Of a DNA stretch of 25,433 nt, positions 6,281-12,856 are shown piece by piece. This DNA is from a virus. The position numbers and the translations under genes are program-made. The stretch's first letter is position 1. Every line of letters begins with the position of its first letter. The DNA lies in the IMG/VR virus record IMGVR_UViG_3300010970_000045, positions 1,909 through 27,341 of that record; one strand, written 5' to 3'. The notes under the pieces are model-generated. The model was not told the origin of the DNA, did not search any database, and saw only the letters and a list, made by a program, of their open reading frames with translations.

Positions 6281-6673
6281 TTATCGGATCCAGATAGTGT
6301 CGCACTTGTCTGTTGCACCCTTTGGTGCAGCACACATATAGCCCTTCCAAGGTCCACGAGCTGATGTACCAGAACGAAGTGCCATTACTCCGTGACGGCA
6401 TTGTTGATCTCCACCGGTAGGTGCAGGAGCAGCAACTGGTGTTGCATTAAATGCTGCAGCAACTGCTGCAACTGTTGGTGCTGGTGCAGCCACTGGTGCA
6501 GGTGCTACGCCACCAGTAAGTTCGTGACCAGTTGATCGAATGTTAAGTGCGTTCATAGCAAGGTCTGCTAATCCGCTTTCAAGTTCTGTAACGCTTGTTG
6601 CGTACAGGTTGATAAGAGTTCCGTCGGCTAACTTGTAGTTAATCTGGAACTTAGTTGTGTCCGGTGCTGACAT
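6281..6673 (-). CDS. Zinc-binding protein with Ala/Pro-rich linker, unknown function
   Basis: This is a 130-residue protein starting MSAPDTTKFQINYKLADGT at the ATG at 6673. The upstream ATG at 6688 is part of the GGAGGA ribosome-binding site. An N-terminal domain of about 50 residues is followed by a linker of Ala/Pro/Val repeats (residues 57-90). A C-terminal segment, CRHGVMALRSGTSARGPWKG, continues with two further cysteines and ends DTIWIR. The Cys/His spacing suggests a small zinc domain. Its place between the Cas4-like nuclease and WhiB suggests a replication or recombination accessory such as a ssDNA-binding factor, but no OB fold is evident. Function is left open. Confidence 0.7.
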   Translation of the reverse strand: MSAPDTTKFQINYKLADGTLINLYATSVTELESGLADLAMNALNIRSTGHELTGGVAPAPVAAPAPTVAAVAAAFNATPVAAPAPTGGDQQCRHGVMALRSGTSARGPWKGYMCAAPKGATDKCDTIWIR

Positions 6674-6674
6674 A

Positions 6675-7634
6675 TTACTTTCCTCCACTTGGTTTGATGT
6701 TTAATCTAATAGACTCTTTGCCAACTGTCTTTGGTACAAAGCCTAATAGTTTCTCTACTTGTGTTGCATCAACTGTCTCACGGCCTTTAACCGTTGTCCA
6801 ACTGATCTGAATACCACTAGCAGTAACGCCAGTAGTTCCCTCGAAGGATGACTTCAAGGAATCCTTCTCTTTTTCCAACTCTTTGATCTTCTCGTCTAAC
6901 TGTAGATACTTCAGTGCGTGGTTGTCAATTTCTGCGTCCTCAATCACGACTTCACTAAGGACGATACGTTCTTTTATTAGACCTACGCAACCCATCTCTC
7001 CAGATGCGTCGTAGTACTGGCAGTAGTTCTTGCAGAAGGACTCATCCTTCTCCGGTGCTGGTGCCTCTGTCAAGTTCTTAACGTTAGCCAACCACTGCAG
7101 CGCCTCTAGCGCTGAGACTTCATCGTAAGGTTCTGTGTGTACCTTGACATCCTTCTCGCTACCATCACGTGCAATCGCTACTAGGTTAACTGTCTTAACT
7201 TCATAGCCATTCTTAGATAGCAAGTAGCCATAGACCTGCACCTGCCAGCGCTGTTGCGCTGACGGGAAGTATGAAAGGTTCTTAACCTTAGATGTCTTCC
7301 AGTCAATGACTGCACCGATACCCGGTACGAATAAGTCAACGTGTGCTTTCATATCACCGTACTCAACTGCAGTCTCGACTAAGTAATCCTTACCTTCTGG
7401 ATCCAGTGTTGTGATTGCATCTTCGATAGCTGCGTGAATAGCAGTACCCATAATTGCAGCCAACTTAGACTGGTTCTCGTTAGTCTCTGGCTGTGCGTTA
7501 AGTCGGTACCAGACCTTACGACGGCAGCCACCGATCTCTGATGGACCAACCTGTGTCTGCTTGCTACGGTCACGACCTGCATCTTTAGAGTGCAGTACGT
7601 GCAGTAGTAATTCCTTTGGATCCTCAATCGCCAT
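6675..7634 (-). CDS. Cas4/RecB-like PD-(D/E)XK exonuclease with 4-Cys cluster
   Basis: This is a 319-residue nuclease. His67 (GTAIHAAIE), Asp100 (AHVDLF), Asp111-x-Lys113 (VIDWKTSK) and QVQVY (131-135) form the RecB/Cas4 active site. Cys37 together with Cys201, Cys205 and Cys216 matches the four-cysteine iron-sulfur arrangement of Cas4/AddB-like enzymes. A charged coiled coil follows (DEKIKELEKEKDSLKSSF). It would resect DNA ends for recombination-dependent replication. No CRISPR repeats or other cas genes are present, so an adaptation role is not supported. It overlaps the small zinc gene upstream by 11 nt, with GGAG seven nt before its ATG. Confidence 0.82.
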   Translation of the reverse strand: MAIEDPKELLLHVLHSKDAGRDRSKQTQVGPSEIGGCRRKVWYRLNAQPETNENQSKLAAIMGTAIHAAIEDAITTLDPEGKDYLVETAVEYGDMKAHVDLFVPGIGAVIDWKTSKVKNLSYFPSAQQRWQVQVYGYLLSKNGYEVKTVNLVAIARDGSEKDVKVHTEPYDEVSALEALQWLANVKNLTEAPAPEKDESFCKNYCQYYDASGEMGCVGLIKERIVLSEVVIEDAEIDNHALKYLQLDEKIKELEKEKDSLKSSFEGTTGVTASGIQISWTTVKGRETVDATQVEKLLGFVPKTVGKESIRLNIKPSGGK

Positions 7635-7794
7635 CGTTTAACTCCTTATCAAGTTTATCTAAATACTTCATAAAGTTTTCTCCAACAAGTTCTACTATTT
7701 TATTGCCACATTCCCAGCAGATAATTTCGTCAGCCCATTCAAAATCTTCGTGGACTTTCCTTACTTCATTATGATTGCGACAAAGCCCTCTCAA
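7624..7794 (-). CDS. Small zinc-finger-like protein (56 aa, TTG start)
   Basis: This 56-residue reading starts with TTG at 7794, preceded by AAGGA six nt upstream. It reads TLRGLCRNHNEVRKVHEDF, then ADEIICWECGNKIVELVG, then a helical tail YLDKLDKELNDGD. Cys-x2-His and Cys-x2-Cys pairs suggest one zinc site. It ends 11 nt inside the Cas4-like gene. The composition and frame bias look genuine; function is unknown. Confidence 0.5.
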   Translation of the reverse strand: MRGLCRNHNEVRKVHEDFEWADEIICWECGNKIVELVGENFMKYLDKLDKELNDGD

Positions 7795-7901
7795 TGTAGA
7801 TCCTTATAAATAAATTGAATAATGGTGATGTGACAACTCGACAAGTAACCAGCCGTTAGTCCTCGGCTTAATTGCCACATTCTTACCTGACTTACGACCA
7901 T
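7791..7901 (-). CDS. Possible 36-aa ORF; competing frame also looks coding
   Basis: Two frames compete here. The ATG at 7901 overlaps the previous stop (TAATG), has AAGGAG upstream and runs to a TGA overlapping the next TTG (TTGA), so its junctions are ideal, but its peptide (MVVSQVRMWQLSRGLTAGYL onwards) looks unremarkable. The neighbouring frame, ending at TAA 7804-7806, reads GRKSGKNVAIKPRTNGWLLV and looks more protein-like, but it lacks an ATG and offers only an internal GTG. One of them is probably translated, or a base has been lost or gained. Confidence 0.3.
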   Translation of the reverse strand: MVVSQVRMWQLSRGLTAGYLSSCHITIIQFIYKDLH

Positions 7902-8110
7902 TATTCTAACTCCTTCTCAATAGCGTCTTTAATTACATTAGATAAAGACAAAACACCTTGATTAAACTCTTCGTTAGCACGTACTTGTCCATCATCGTAT
8001 CCTTGTAAAATTTCCACTACTGCACGCAGTGCAGCATAAGGCGTCTCTAGTGTGCGACTTTCCCTGTAATTCTTGCTGGCGATATTTGCTAGCAGTTCTT
8101 CGTATGTCAT
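7901..8110 (-). CDS. Small helical protein (69 aa), unknown
   Basis: This is a 69-residue, mostly helical, acidic protein beginning MTYEELLANIASKNYRESR and ending DAIEKELE. It has no cysteines, membrane segment or known motif. The ATG at 8110 overlaps the stop of the membrane microprotein (ATGA). It lies in the early operon between the proteasome-like gene and the nuclease. It is coding by length and junctions; function is not recognised. Confidence 0.65.
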   Translation of the reverse strand: MTYEELLANIASKNYRESRTLETPYAALRAVVEILQGYDDGQVRANEEFNQGVLSLSNVIKDAIEKELE

Positions 8111-8193
8111 CTGTTATCTCTCTTCGTTAACCAATAGTCGAAAGCATAAGCCCCGACAAAGCCAATTAGCAAACCGAACCAAAAGCCAATCAT
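8107..8193 (-). CDS. 28-aa single-pass membrane microprotein
   Basis: This 28-codon gene starts with an ATG at 8193 that shares bases with the stop of the proteasome-like gene (TAATG). Its TGA at 8107-8109 shares bases with the next ATG (ATGA). The product begins MIGFWFGLLIGFVGAYAFDY and ends WLTKRDNR: one glycine-spaced hydrophobic helix with a basic C-terminal tail, so N-out/C-in topology is expected. Exact interlocking at both ends makes chance unlikely. It may anchor or regulate the adjacent peptidase, or act on the membrane independently; neither is shown. Confidence 0.6.
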   Translation of the reverse strand: MIGFWFGLLIGFVGAYAFDYWLTKRDNR

Positions 8194-8753
8194 TATTCCC
8201 AACCTCTCTGCTGTGACTCCAACTGTATTGGAGGACAGGTATTTATATCAAGTACAGACGCGATCTTTACTGCTCTTTCTGCAATTACCTTTGCCATCAG
8301 CAAGCTCTTGTACGAACTAGGCTTGAGCGAGTACAGGTAGCCCAGTGCGTATGGCCCACCACTACCTGCCGTGAAGAGTCCGTTCTCACTACCGTTAAAG
8401 GAAAGATCTGGGCCGATAGAAAATAGATACGAGTCGAACGCTAATAGGTAGCAGAAGTTTGCTTCCTTATCGTTTGGCTCATACCCATTCTCTTTGAACG
8501 CATTGTAGATACTAGGTATGACAGTCTTACCCATCCACGTCACCGGATCCTGAGACTTGTACATCGGTGGCTTCCAGTTATAGATCAGGATATCTCCTGG
8601 GCGTGAGTCACCGGTTACACCTAACAGGTACTTACCCTTGCGTACAATCTTGGGCGTCTGCGTACTAATGATGCGCTGGTCGCCATCGGTCACTTGCGAA
8701 TCTGCGCCCATCACAACGAAGTCAGGGCCTTGCACAGCTACTAATGTTGTCAT
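8193..8753 (-). CDS. Proteasome beta/HslV-like Ntn-hydrolase peptidase
   Basis: This 186-residue protein has the fold signature of self-compartmentalising proteases (20S beta, HslV, Anbu). After removal of Met1, the N-terminus is TTLVAVQ with a Thr1 nucleophile. VMGADSQVT places the catalytic Asp at mature position 17, PKIV gives the catalytic Lys at mature 34 (canonical 33), and TAGSGGPYALGYL supplies the Ser-Gly-Gly (canonical Ser129). AERAVKIASVLDI matches the closing helix and Asp of HslV. There is no propeptide, as in HslV. Length matches HslV (about 175). Substrates could be host regulators or phage proteins. No HslU/ARC-type ATPase is in the window, so it may use a host unfoldase or act alone. 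It is the first gene of the early operon, with an apparently leaderless mRNA. Confidence 0.8.
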   Translation of the reverse strand: MTTLVAVQGPDFVVMGADSQVTDGDQRIISTQTPKIVRKGKYLLGVTGDSRPGDILIYNWKPPMYKSQDPVTWMGKTVIPSIYNAFKENGYEPNDKEANFCYLLAFDSYLFSIGPDLSFNGSENGLFTAGSGGPYALGYLYSLKPSSYKSLLMAKVIAERAVKIASVLDINTCPPIQLESQQRGWE

Positions 8754-8759
8754 AGGCCA

Positions 8760-8788
8760 AGTATAACACGGCGTGTCTCATTTCACAT
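8760..8788 (-). promoter_or_regulatory. Leaderless minus-strand promoter for the early operon
   Basis: Reading the minus strand, an extended -10 TGTTATACT covers 8768-8760, and only six bases (TGGCCT) separate it from the ATG at 8753. Transcription would start at or next to the A of the ATG, giving a leaderless mRNA, an arrangement common in Actinobacteria. The -35 region (around 8783-8788) is weak, fitting an extended -10 promoter. Confidence 0.6.
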
Positions 8789-8812
8789 TACTAGGTTGAG
8801 TATGTGTATAAT
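8782..8812 (+). promoter_or_regulatory. Divergent plus-strand promoter
   Basis: A perfect TATAAT lies at 8807-8812, with TTCACA at 8782-8787 as a possible -35 (19-nt spacing). Transcription would begin about 8819-8820, just before a GTG at 8823 and the GC-rich hairpin region. The -35 stretch overlaps that of the minus-strand promoter, so the two may compete or share a regulator. Confidence 0.55.
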
Positions 8813-8835
8813 ACGAACGTAAGTGAGTAACGGTA

Positions 8836-8955
8836 AGCGGCCCCTGTCGGGGCCGAGGCGTAGCCGAGAGGCGACTGACCACAGGAAGGAGCCGTGCCGG
8901 GCAATGCGGTTCCACCCCTTTGTAATGCCTAAAATCAAGCGCCTATTCAGGCGCA
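8836..8955 (+). ncRNA. GC-rich hairpin-forming 5' leader (candidate cis-regulatory RNA)
   Basis: Three stems are clear. GGCCCC (8839-8844) pairs with GGGGCC (8849-8854) around TGTC. GGAGCCG (8888-8894), which contains the Shine-Dalgarno core, pairs with CGGTTCC (8907-8913) and leaves the ATG at 8904 in the loop. GCGCCT (8939-8944) pairs with AGGCGC (8949-8954) around ATTC. GCCGAGAGGC (8863-8872) can form a small hairpin too. The tract is far richer in GC than its surroundings. It could be a translational switch, or simply a structured coding start. No known Rfam class is recognised. Confidence 0.4.
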
Positions 8956-9152
8956 CAGAATACCTCTCAAAACCGTTTGGAAGCGATCTGAGGGCCTTTG
9001 GGCCTGTCCACGTCTGTCCGTGTGGGTCGCAGGTCTTTAACGTTATGGCGACCTTTGAAGACTATGAACTGGTCTGGTACTTCCTAGATGCAACCTGTGT
9101 TAACTGCGGGAACCTAGTAACTGTTCCTTGTCCGGTGGACAAAGAGGCATAA
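8904..9152 (+). CDS. Zinc-ribbon protein of unknown function
   Basis: This is an 82-residue protein when read from the ATG at 8904 (MRFHPFVMPKIKRLFRRTEY). Alternatives are the GTG at 8823 (109 aa, adding a basic Arg/Lys-rich segment) and the ATG at 8925. The C-terminal half holds CPCGSQVF and, 29 residues later, CVNCGN, then VPCPVDKEA: a four-cysteine zinc ribbon with a possible fifth Cys. GGAAGGAG ends 12 nt before the 8904 ATG but may be hidden in a stem. It is the only plus-strand gene between the two minus-strand operons. Function is unknown; a small nucleic-acid-binding regulator would fit. Confidence 0.7.
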   Translation: MRFHPFVMPKIKRLFRRTEYLSKPFGSDLRAFGPVHVCPCGSQVFNVMATFEDYELVWYFLDATCVNCGNLVTVPCPVDKEA

Positions 9153-9195
9153 AAAAAGAAGCCCCCCACCCAGGATTTCTCCTGAGCAGGGGGCT
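9150..9195 (-). terminator. Intrinsic terminator of the late operon
   Basis: On the minus strand a stem AGCCCCC/GGGGGCT (9194-9188 with 9166-9160) encloses a second stem CAGGA/TCCTG, and is followed by TTC and seven T residues (9157-9151). It lies just after the holin gene (ending at 9219) and before the tail of the plus-strand gene. Polarity shows it ends the long late transcript. The plus strand lacks a T tract after the hairpin. Confidence 0.85.
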
Positions 9196-9218
9196 ATTGC
9201 CTCGCGCTTATGGGTTAA

Positions 9219-9407
9219 TTACTTAGACCCACGACCAAACTCTGTAGCCTTTGGATCTAGTGCCTTTAGCACTGGACCAGCAACTGCAGCTAGTGCTGCA
9301 TAGCCGAGCTTCTTTGGATCTGTTTCTCCTGCTAAGTAGAGAGCAATCACTGCTGCTACTCCCGCACGAAGATATGTTGCGAGTACTGCTTTTGTCTTTG
9401 CGTTCAT
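9219..9407 (-). CDS. Holin-like membrane protein
   Basis: This 62-residue protein has two hydrophobic segments, about residues 8-28 (VLATYLRAGVAAVIALYLAG) and 33-50 (LGYAALAAVAGPVLKAL), a short charged turn (ETDPKK) and a basic C-terminal end (FGRGSK). The N-terminal MNAKTKAVLATY and the DPK and FGRGS motifs resemble class II-type holins that I associate with actinophages. It would form membrane lesions that release or activate the endolysin. The ATG overlaps the endolysin stop (ATGA). It is the last gene before the terminator. Confidence 0.75.
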   Translation of the reverse strand: MNAKTKAVLATYLRAGVAAVIALYLAGETDPKKLGYAALAAVAGPVLKALDPKATEFGRGSK

Positions 9408-9859
9408 TTGGCTTCCTTCTTCTTAGGTAAAGGCTTAGGTAAGTTAGCCTTTACTTTATTGATTGCCTTTGCCTTTGGAACCCAAGGGAACCAAGGGGAG
9501 GTGTCATCTCCACATCCGTCTTTGATCGAGATATGGAGATGCTTGTTGTGCTGATTGATACCGGTGTAAACGTGCTCACCAGTTTTGGCTGTCCAAATCT
9601 TGCCCTTAAAAATTAAGTACTTAACACGTGGATCTTTCTGCAACTCTGAATAGATAACAGAGCAGTTAACTCCCTTAGATGGGTCGTTAGTTAGATCTAC
9701 TGCAAACCCTGAGTTGTGGTCAGAGTTTGGGTTCTGGTGTACGTGTGCCTTAGATGGCAATAAACCATCGCTTGCCTTCTTGCGCTTAGGCCAGTGGGCT
9801 GTTGCTTGACGCAGTACTGCAATAGCAGCAGGCGTAGCACGCTTTGCTAATGGGATCAT
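9404..9859 (-). CDS. Endolysin, peptidase M15-like zinc metallopeptidase
   Basis: This 151-residue protein carries the M15/LAS zinc-peptidase signature. SDHNSGFAVDL (46-56) gives His48 and Asp55 as zinc ligands, and NKHLHISI (105-112) gives the catalytic or ligand histidines 107 and 109. Such enzymes cut peptide cross-links in peptidoglycan. No signal peptide or wall-binding domain is present, only a lysine-rich tail from about residue 128 (PKAKAINKVKANLPKPLPKK) that could bind anionic wall polymers. It lies between two membrane-protein genes in a compact lysis cassette, with 1-4 nt overlaps on both sides. Confidence 0.82.
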   Translation of the reverse strand: MIPLAKRATPAAIAVLRQATAHWPKRKKASDGLLPSKAHVHQNPNSDHNSGFAVDLTNDPSKGVNCSVIYSELQKDPRVKYLIFKGKIWTAKTGEHVYTGINQHNKHLHISIKDGCGDDTSPWFPWVPKAKAINKVKANLPKPLPKKKEAK

Positions 9860-10053
9860 TACTTCTCCGCTATCAACTTGTAGAGGTCGTCAATGCGATC
9901 CTCTAATCTTTTGACGGAATCTTTGAGACTGCTGCCACCGTTGGGCTTAAGTTCATTTAAGTAATGTTTTACTAACCATCTAATAGATGCAGCAACACCT
10001 CCGATAATTGTTATTACTGATACTGCTACTGTTGCATAGTCTTGTAGTTGCAT
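9859..10053 (-). CDS. Small membrane protein with coiled coil (holin/antiholin candidate)
   Basis: This is a 64-residue protein. Residues 7-28 (ATVAVSVITIIGGVAASIRW) form one transmembrane helix, and residues 42-64 (LKDSVKRLEDRIDDLYKLI) form a coiled coil, joined by a Pro/Gly turn. Single-span proteins of this design often neighbour endolysins in actinophages and are annotated as holin partners. It overlaps the endolysin ATG by one base (TAATG). It may regulate the two-span holin at 9219-9407. Confidence 0.65.
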   Translation of the reverse strand: MQLQDYATVAVSVITIIGGVAASIRWLVKHYLNELKPNGGSSLKDSVKRLEDRIDDLYKLIAEK

Positions 10054-10556
10054 TAGACCGTCCGGATCGTGTTATAGGTTTCAAGTATTTCTAAAGCCCA
10101 TTTAACTTTATCTTCTACTCGTTGCCCGTATGGTTGGCTAGTTGACCAGAGTTCAAGGTTTTCAATTCTGTTGTCTGCCCGATCTCCGTTTTTATGATGT
10201 ACTGATTCGTGTGATAGTAAAGGTCTTCCTAAGTGTTGTTCCATTACTTCTCTGTGAACTTTTATTGATTTGTTATTCTTCTTGTAAACCATATAACCAT
10301 TAGAATCTGGTATAGGTTTATATGCAGGTTCCAATGGTTTTTCTATTTGTAAGTCACCAGTGTTTTTAAGTCTATTAATATGACCCGTGCAATAACCTAA
10401 ACCTTTGTGAACTTTTTTACAGGATTCAATAGAGCACATCTTTACCCTGCTTTTTCTTACTCTTAAAAGTTTTCCTGATTTGAGTAAATGCTCATAATGT
10501 GACGAGCAATAATTTCTTGCCTTTATTGGTTTTTGGCAGTTTTCTATTTGACACAT
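10053..10556 (-). CDS. HNH homing endonuclease with duplicated N-terminal zinc motif
   Basis: This is a 167-residue free-standing HNH endonuclease. Two copies of a C-x4-C-x9-C-x2-H zinc motif open the protein (C2, C7, C17, H20 and C41, C46, C56, H59), probably for DNA recognition. The catalytic HNH_3-type core is [20 protein letters not shown] (118-137), followed by a helix. It is more AT-rich than its neighbours, as expected for a mobile gene. Its last five residues, TIRTV, are identical to those of the preceding 734-residue protein. It separates the tail module from the lysis cassette. Confidence 0.88.
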   Translation of the reverse strand: MCQIENCQKPIKARNYCSSHYEHLLKSGKLLRVRKSRVKMCSIESCKKVHKGLGYCTGHINRLKNTGDLQIEKPLEPAYKPIPDSNGYMVYKKNNKSIKVHREVMEQHLGRPLLSHESVHHKNGDRADNRIENLELWSTSQPYGQRVEDKVKWALEILETYNTIRTV

Positions 10557-10557
10557 A

Positions 10558-12762
10558 TCACACGGTTCTTATCGTCACTAGTAACAAGCCACCATAACCA
10601 CTGAACCTTTTATCAGTTGGTGTCTTGTTGATGAAATCCATCTCTTCGATAAGTCCAATATAAGATTCACCAGTTCTGAAGTCTTCGACCTTGATGGTAT
10701 CGCCAGCATTTTCTACTGACTCTAGCTGTGACATACGGTCATAGGCTGCACCTTCGTAACCTACTTCGTTGCCGAACTTATCCATCTCACGGTCATAACA
10801 CATCACTGGGTATTGGATTAGTCGTTGACGTGGAATAGCAGGGAGTGCCTTGATCTGATAGCCAGTAAATAGCGGGCCAACAGCAGGGTTAGTTGATGAA
10901 CGGTTAAAGATAAACTTAAAGCCAAGGTATTGTTGAGAACCGGTTGGGTAGTTGATGTTAACTTCAGGGACGTTATCGCCCTGAGCAAAGGTACCGATTG
11001 TGTACTCAGTACCAGTAGAGGTAACAGACTGGATGCTGAAAGCACCGTCAGTAGTATCTACTCGACCTTGGAGTAACTTAAAGATCTTGTTTTCCAAAGT
11101 GTTGTAGCGTACAAAGCCAGTCTGTAGGTAGCCAGTTTCTAGTACTTCGGTAGCAGACTGAATGTAGACAGTTCCATCAGAACCGTTACCAGCGTTGCAA
11201 AATGCAAGGCGTGCAGTGTCACCCATAAAGGAACTTGCTGTGGTGTAGTGGCCTAGAGTGTCATCAGGATCATATAGATCAAAAGCGTAAGCAAAGATAA
11301 GCGGGCTGATCTCAGTACCAAGGTTTACACGAGTAACACCTACTTGGCCTTCAACGCCTGTTGTGGCCCAGATGTACTTGTCTCTGAAAGAGAAGTCATA
11401 TACCGGCTGATCTGTTTCAAACAGTAGTGGGCCGTAGGCAATCGAACCATCTTGGTCTGATACCTGAGCAATACGCATACCTTGGTTTGTGCCGATAGCC
11501 ATATAGCCGAGGTAGTACGAAACCTTAAATGTTGTTTCACCGACTGGCAGTTCAGCTGCTGTGATAGCGCTAGTCAGGGTAGGCATAGCACCGGTTGTTT
11601 CCAGTGTGAACTTATAGATGTTTGACTGGATGCCGCTGTAGCCAGAGATGTAGATAGCAGCACCGCTTGAAGTGATGCTAGTAAAGATATGATCTGGGTC
11701 GTTGTGTGAATAGACCGCAGTAGGCAAAGTTGTAGCGCTGGTTGAGAACTCATACACCTTGTCGTTAACGCACATAATGATACGTTCTTTGGTGTACTCG
11801 ATTACCGCGTTAGTTACAGTAATACCGTTAGCGCTAATCATTAAAGTAGGCGATACAGAACTATCGTCAGATAGTAGTTTCTTATAGACTCTTAACCTTG
11901 GAGTTCCAGCATTAAGCACATTGGTAACCCAATAAGCATAAACGCCATCATCGCAGATGGCATAGACTGGATAGTCAGATCCTGAGTTGTAATCAATGAA
12001 GTGAAGAATCTCGGCTACGCCAGTACCTACTGGACTAACCGCAGTTGAAGTTACGTTTGCAGCAGTCTTAGCGTAGGTAAAGGTGGTTGTAGTTGGTACG
12101 CCAGTGATGGTGTAGTCGCCGTTAAAGGTGGCATCTACGCCAGTAATGGTGAGTTCCATACCAGTAGATAGACCGTGTGCTGCTGTAGTAGTCAGCGTTG
12201 CCACGTTGCTAGTCAGCGCCTTGTTGTTAATGGATACGGTAATAGCAGGAAAGATCTTGTCTACGTCGTATTCATCAGATAGCAGTACACCGTTGTAAGT
12301 ATTGCTGTTCTTATCCCATTGAATAGAACGCATCATCTGCCAAGGGCGACCATCTGTGCGGATACCACCAGTAGTTATATGTTGGCTATCGCACTTAGGT
12401 AGCAGTGTTGCCTGTCCTTTAGTCCAGACATCCATACCCTTTGACTCTGTGTACTGGAAGCGCAGTGACTCATCCTGTGCTGGTTCAAAGAACTTAATGC
12501 CTTGACCAAAGTGGAATGAAGACTGTGAACGTAGCCACCAACCAGTGAGCGTCTGCTCACCCGGTTCACGGGTAGTATCAAGCTGTTGCTTGCGGTACTG
12601 CGCCGTAACTCGACGGTATGGGTTCTCATCTAACGGAGTAATAAAGAACGGCAGACCTGCGATTGCAACATCGTAGGCGTAGCCACTAGGTGTGTAAGTG
12701 GCCCCTGCAGGGTTGGAAAGGGTAAGGGGCAAGCCCTCGCTGATATCAGACCCATAGGCCAT
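10558..12762 (-). CDS. Large virion structural protein (tail-associated), 734 aa
   Basis: This is a 734-residue, beta-rich protein without a signal peptide. The centre has a module around residues 175-250 with [20 protein letters not shown] and GDYTITGV, a beta-sandwich type seen in phage tail proteins. Elsewhere, repeated strand patterns ([35 protein letters not shown]) suggest a propeller-like body. The C-terminus ends [15 protein letters not shown]. Its position at the end of the tail genes, just before lysis, suits a tail tip, nozzle or hub component. The ATG at 12762 has AAGGAG upstream. Specific family not recognised; catalytic residues not seen. Confidence 0.7.
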   Translation of the reverse strand: MAYGSDISEGLPLTLSNPAGATYTPSGYAYDVAIAGLPFFITPLDENPYRRVTAQYRKQQLDTTREPGEQTLTGWWLRSQSSFHFGQGIKFFEPAQDESLRFQYTESKGMDVWTKGQATLLPKCDSQHITTGGIRTDGRPWQMMRSIQWDKNSNTYNGVLLSDEYDVDKIFPAITVSINNKALTSNVATLTTTAAHGLSTGMELTITGVDATFNGDYTITGVPTTTTFTYAKTAANVTSTAVSPVGTGVAEILHFIDYNSGSDYPVYAICDDGVYAYWVTNVLNAGTPRLRVYKKLLSDDSSVSPTLMISANGITVTNAVIEYTKERIIMCVNDKVYEFSTSATTLPTAVYSHNDPDHIFTSITSSGAAIYISGYSGIQSNIYKFTLETTGAMPTLTSAITAAELPVGETTFKVSYYLGYMAIGTNQGMRIAQVSDQDGSIAYGPLLFETDQPVYDFSFRDKYIWATTGVEGQVGVTRVNLGTEISPLIFAYAFDLYDPDDTLGHYTTASSFMGDTARLAFCNAGNGSDGTVYIQSATEVLETGYLQTGFVRYNTLENKIFKLLQGRVDTTDGAFSIQSVTSTGTEYTIGTFAQGDNVPEVNINYPTGSQQYLGFKFIFNRSSTNPAVGPLFTGYQIKALPAIPRQRLIQYPVMCYDREMDKFGNEVGYEGAAYDRMSQLESVENAGDTIKVEDFRTGESYIGLIEEMDFINKTPTDKRFSGYGGLLLVTIRTV

Positions 12763-12772
12763 TACTTACTCC

Positions 12773-12856
12773 TTAGTATATTTGTTCTTCTACTTCGTCA
12801 ACTGCATCATCTATGTCTTTAACTATTGGTATTAAATCTTCAATCCAGGTCAACAT
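12773..12856 (-). CDS. 27-aa acidic amphipathic microprotein
   Basis: This short ORF begins MLTWIEDLIPIVKDIDDAVD and ends EVEEQIY, followed directly by the AAGGAG of the 734-residue gene. It starts inside the last codons of the endonuclease VII gene, which may have landed next to it. It is an acidic helix with no relatives recognised. The tight junctions and protein-like composition support it, but its size limits certainty. Confidence 0.4.
   Translation of the reverse strand: MLTWIEDLIPIVKDIDDAVDEVEEQIY

Noticed and set aside
6675-7634. CRISPR locus suggested by the Cas4-like gene
   Set aside because: No direct-repeat/spacer array and no other cas gene were found by eye in the window; the gene fits a phage exonuclease.
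8855-8912. Possible tRNA (TAGCCGAGAGGC resembles a Ser/Leu D-arm)
   Set aside because: The D-loop would be only four bases, and no anticodon arm, T-arm (GTTCRA) or acceptor pairing follows.
8994-9030. Further short inverted repeats (GGCC-TTTG-GGCC and CCACG-CGTG) in the zinc-ribbon gene
   Set aside because: Stems are only four to five pairs and lie in clear coding sequence; not enough to call RNA structure.
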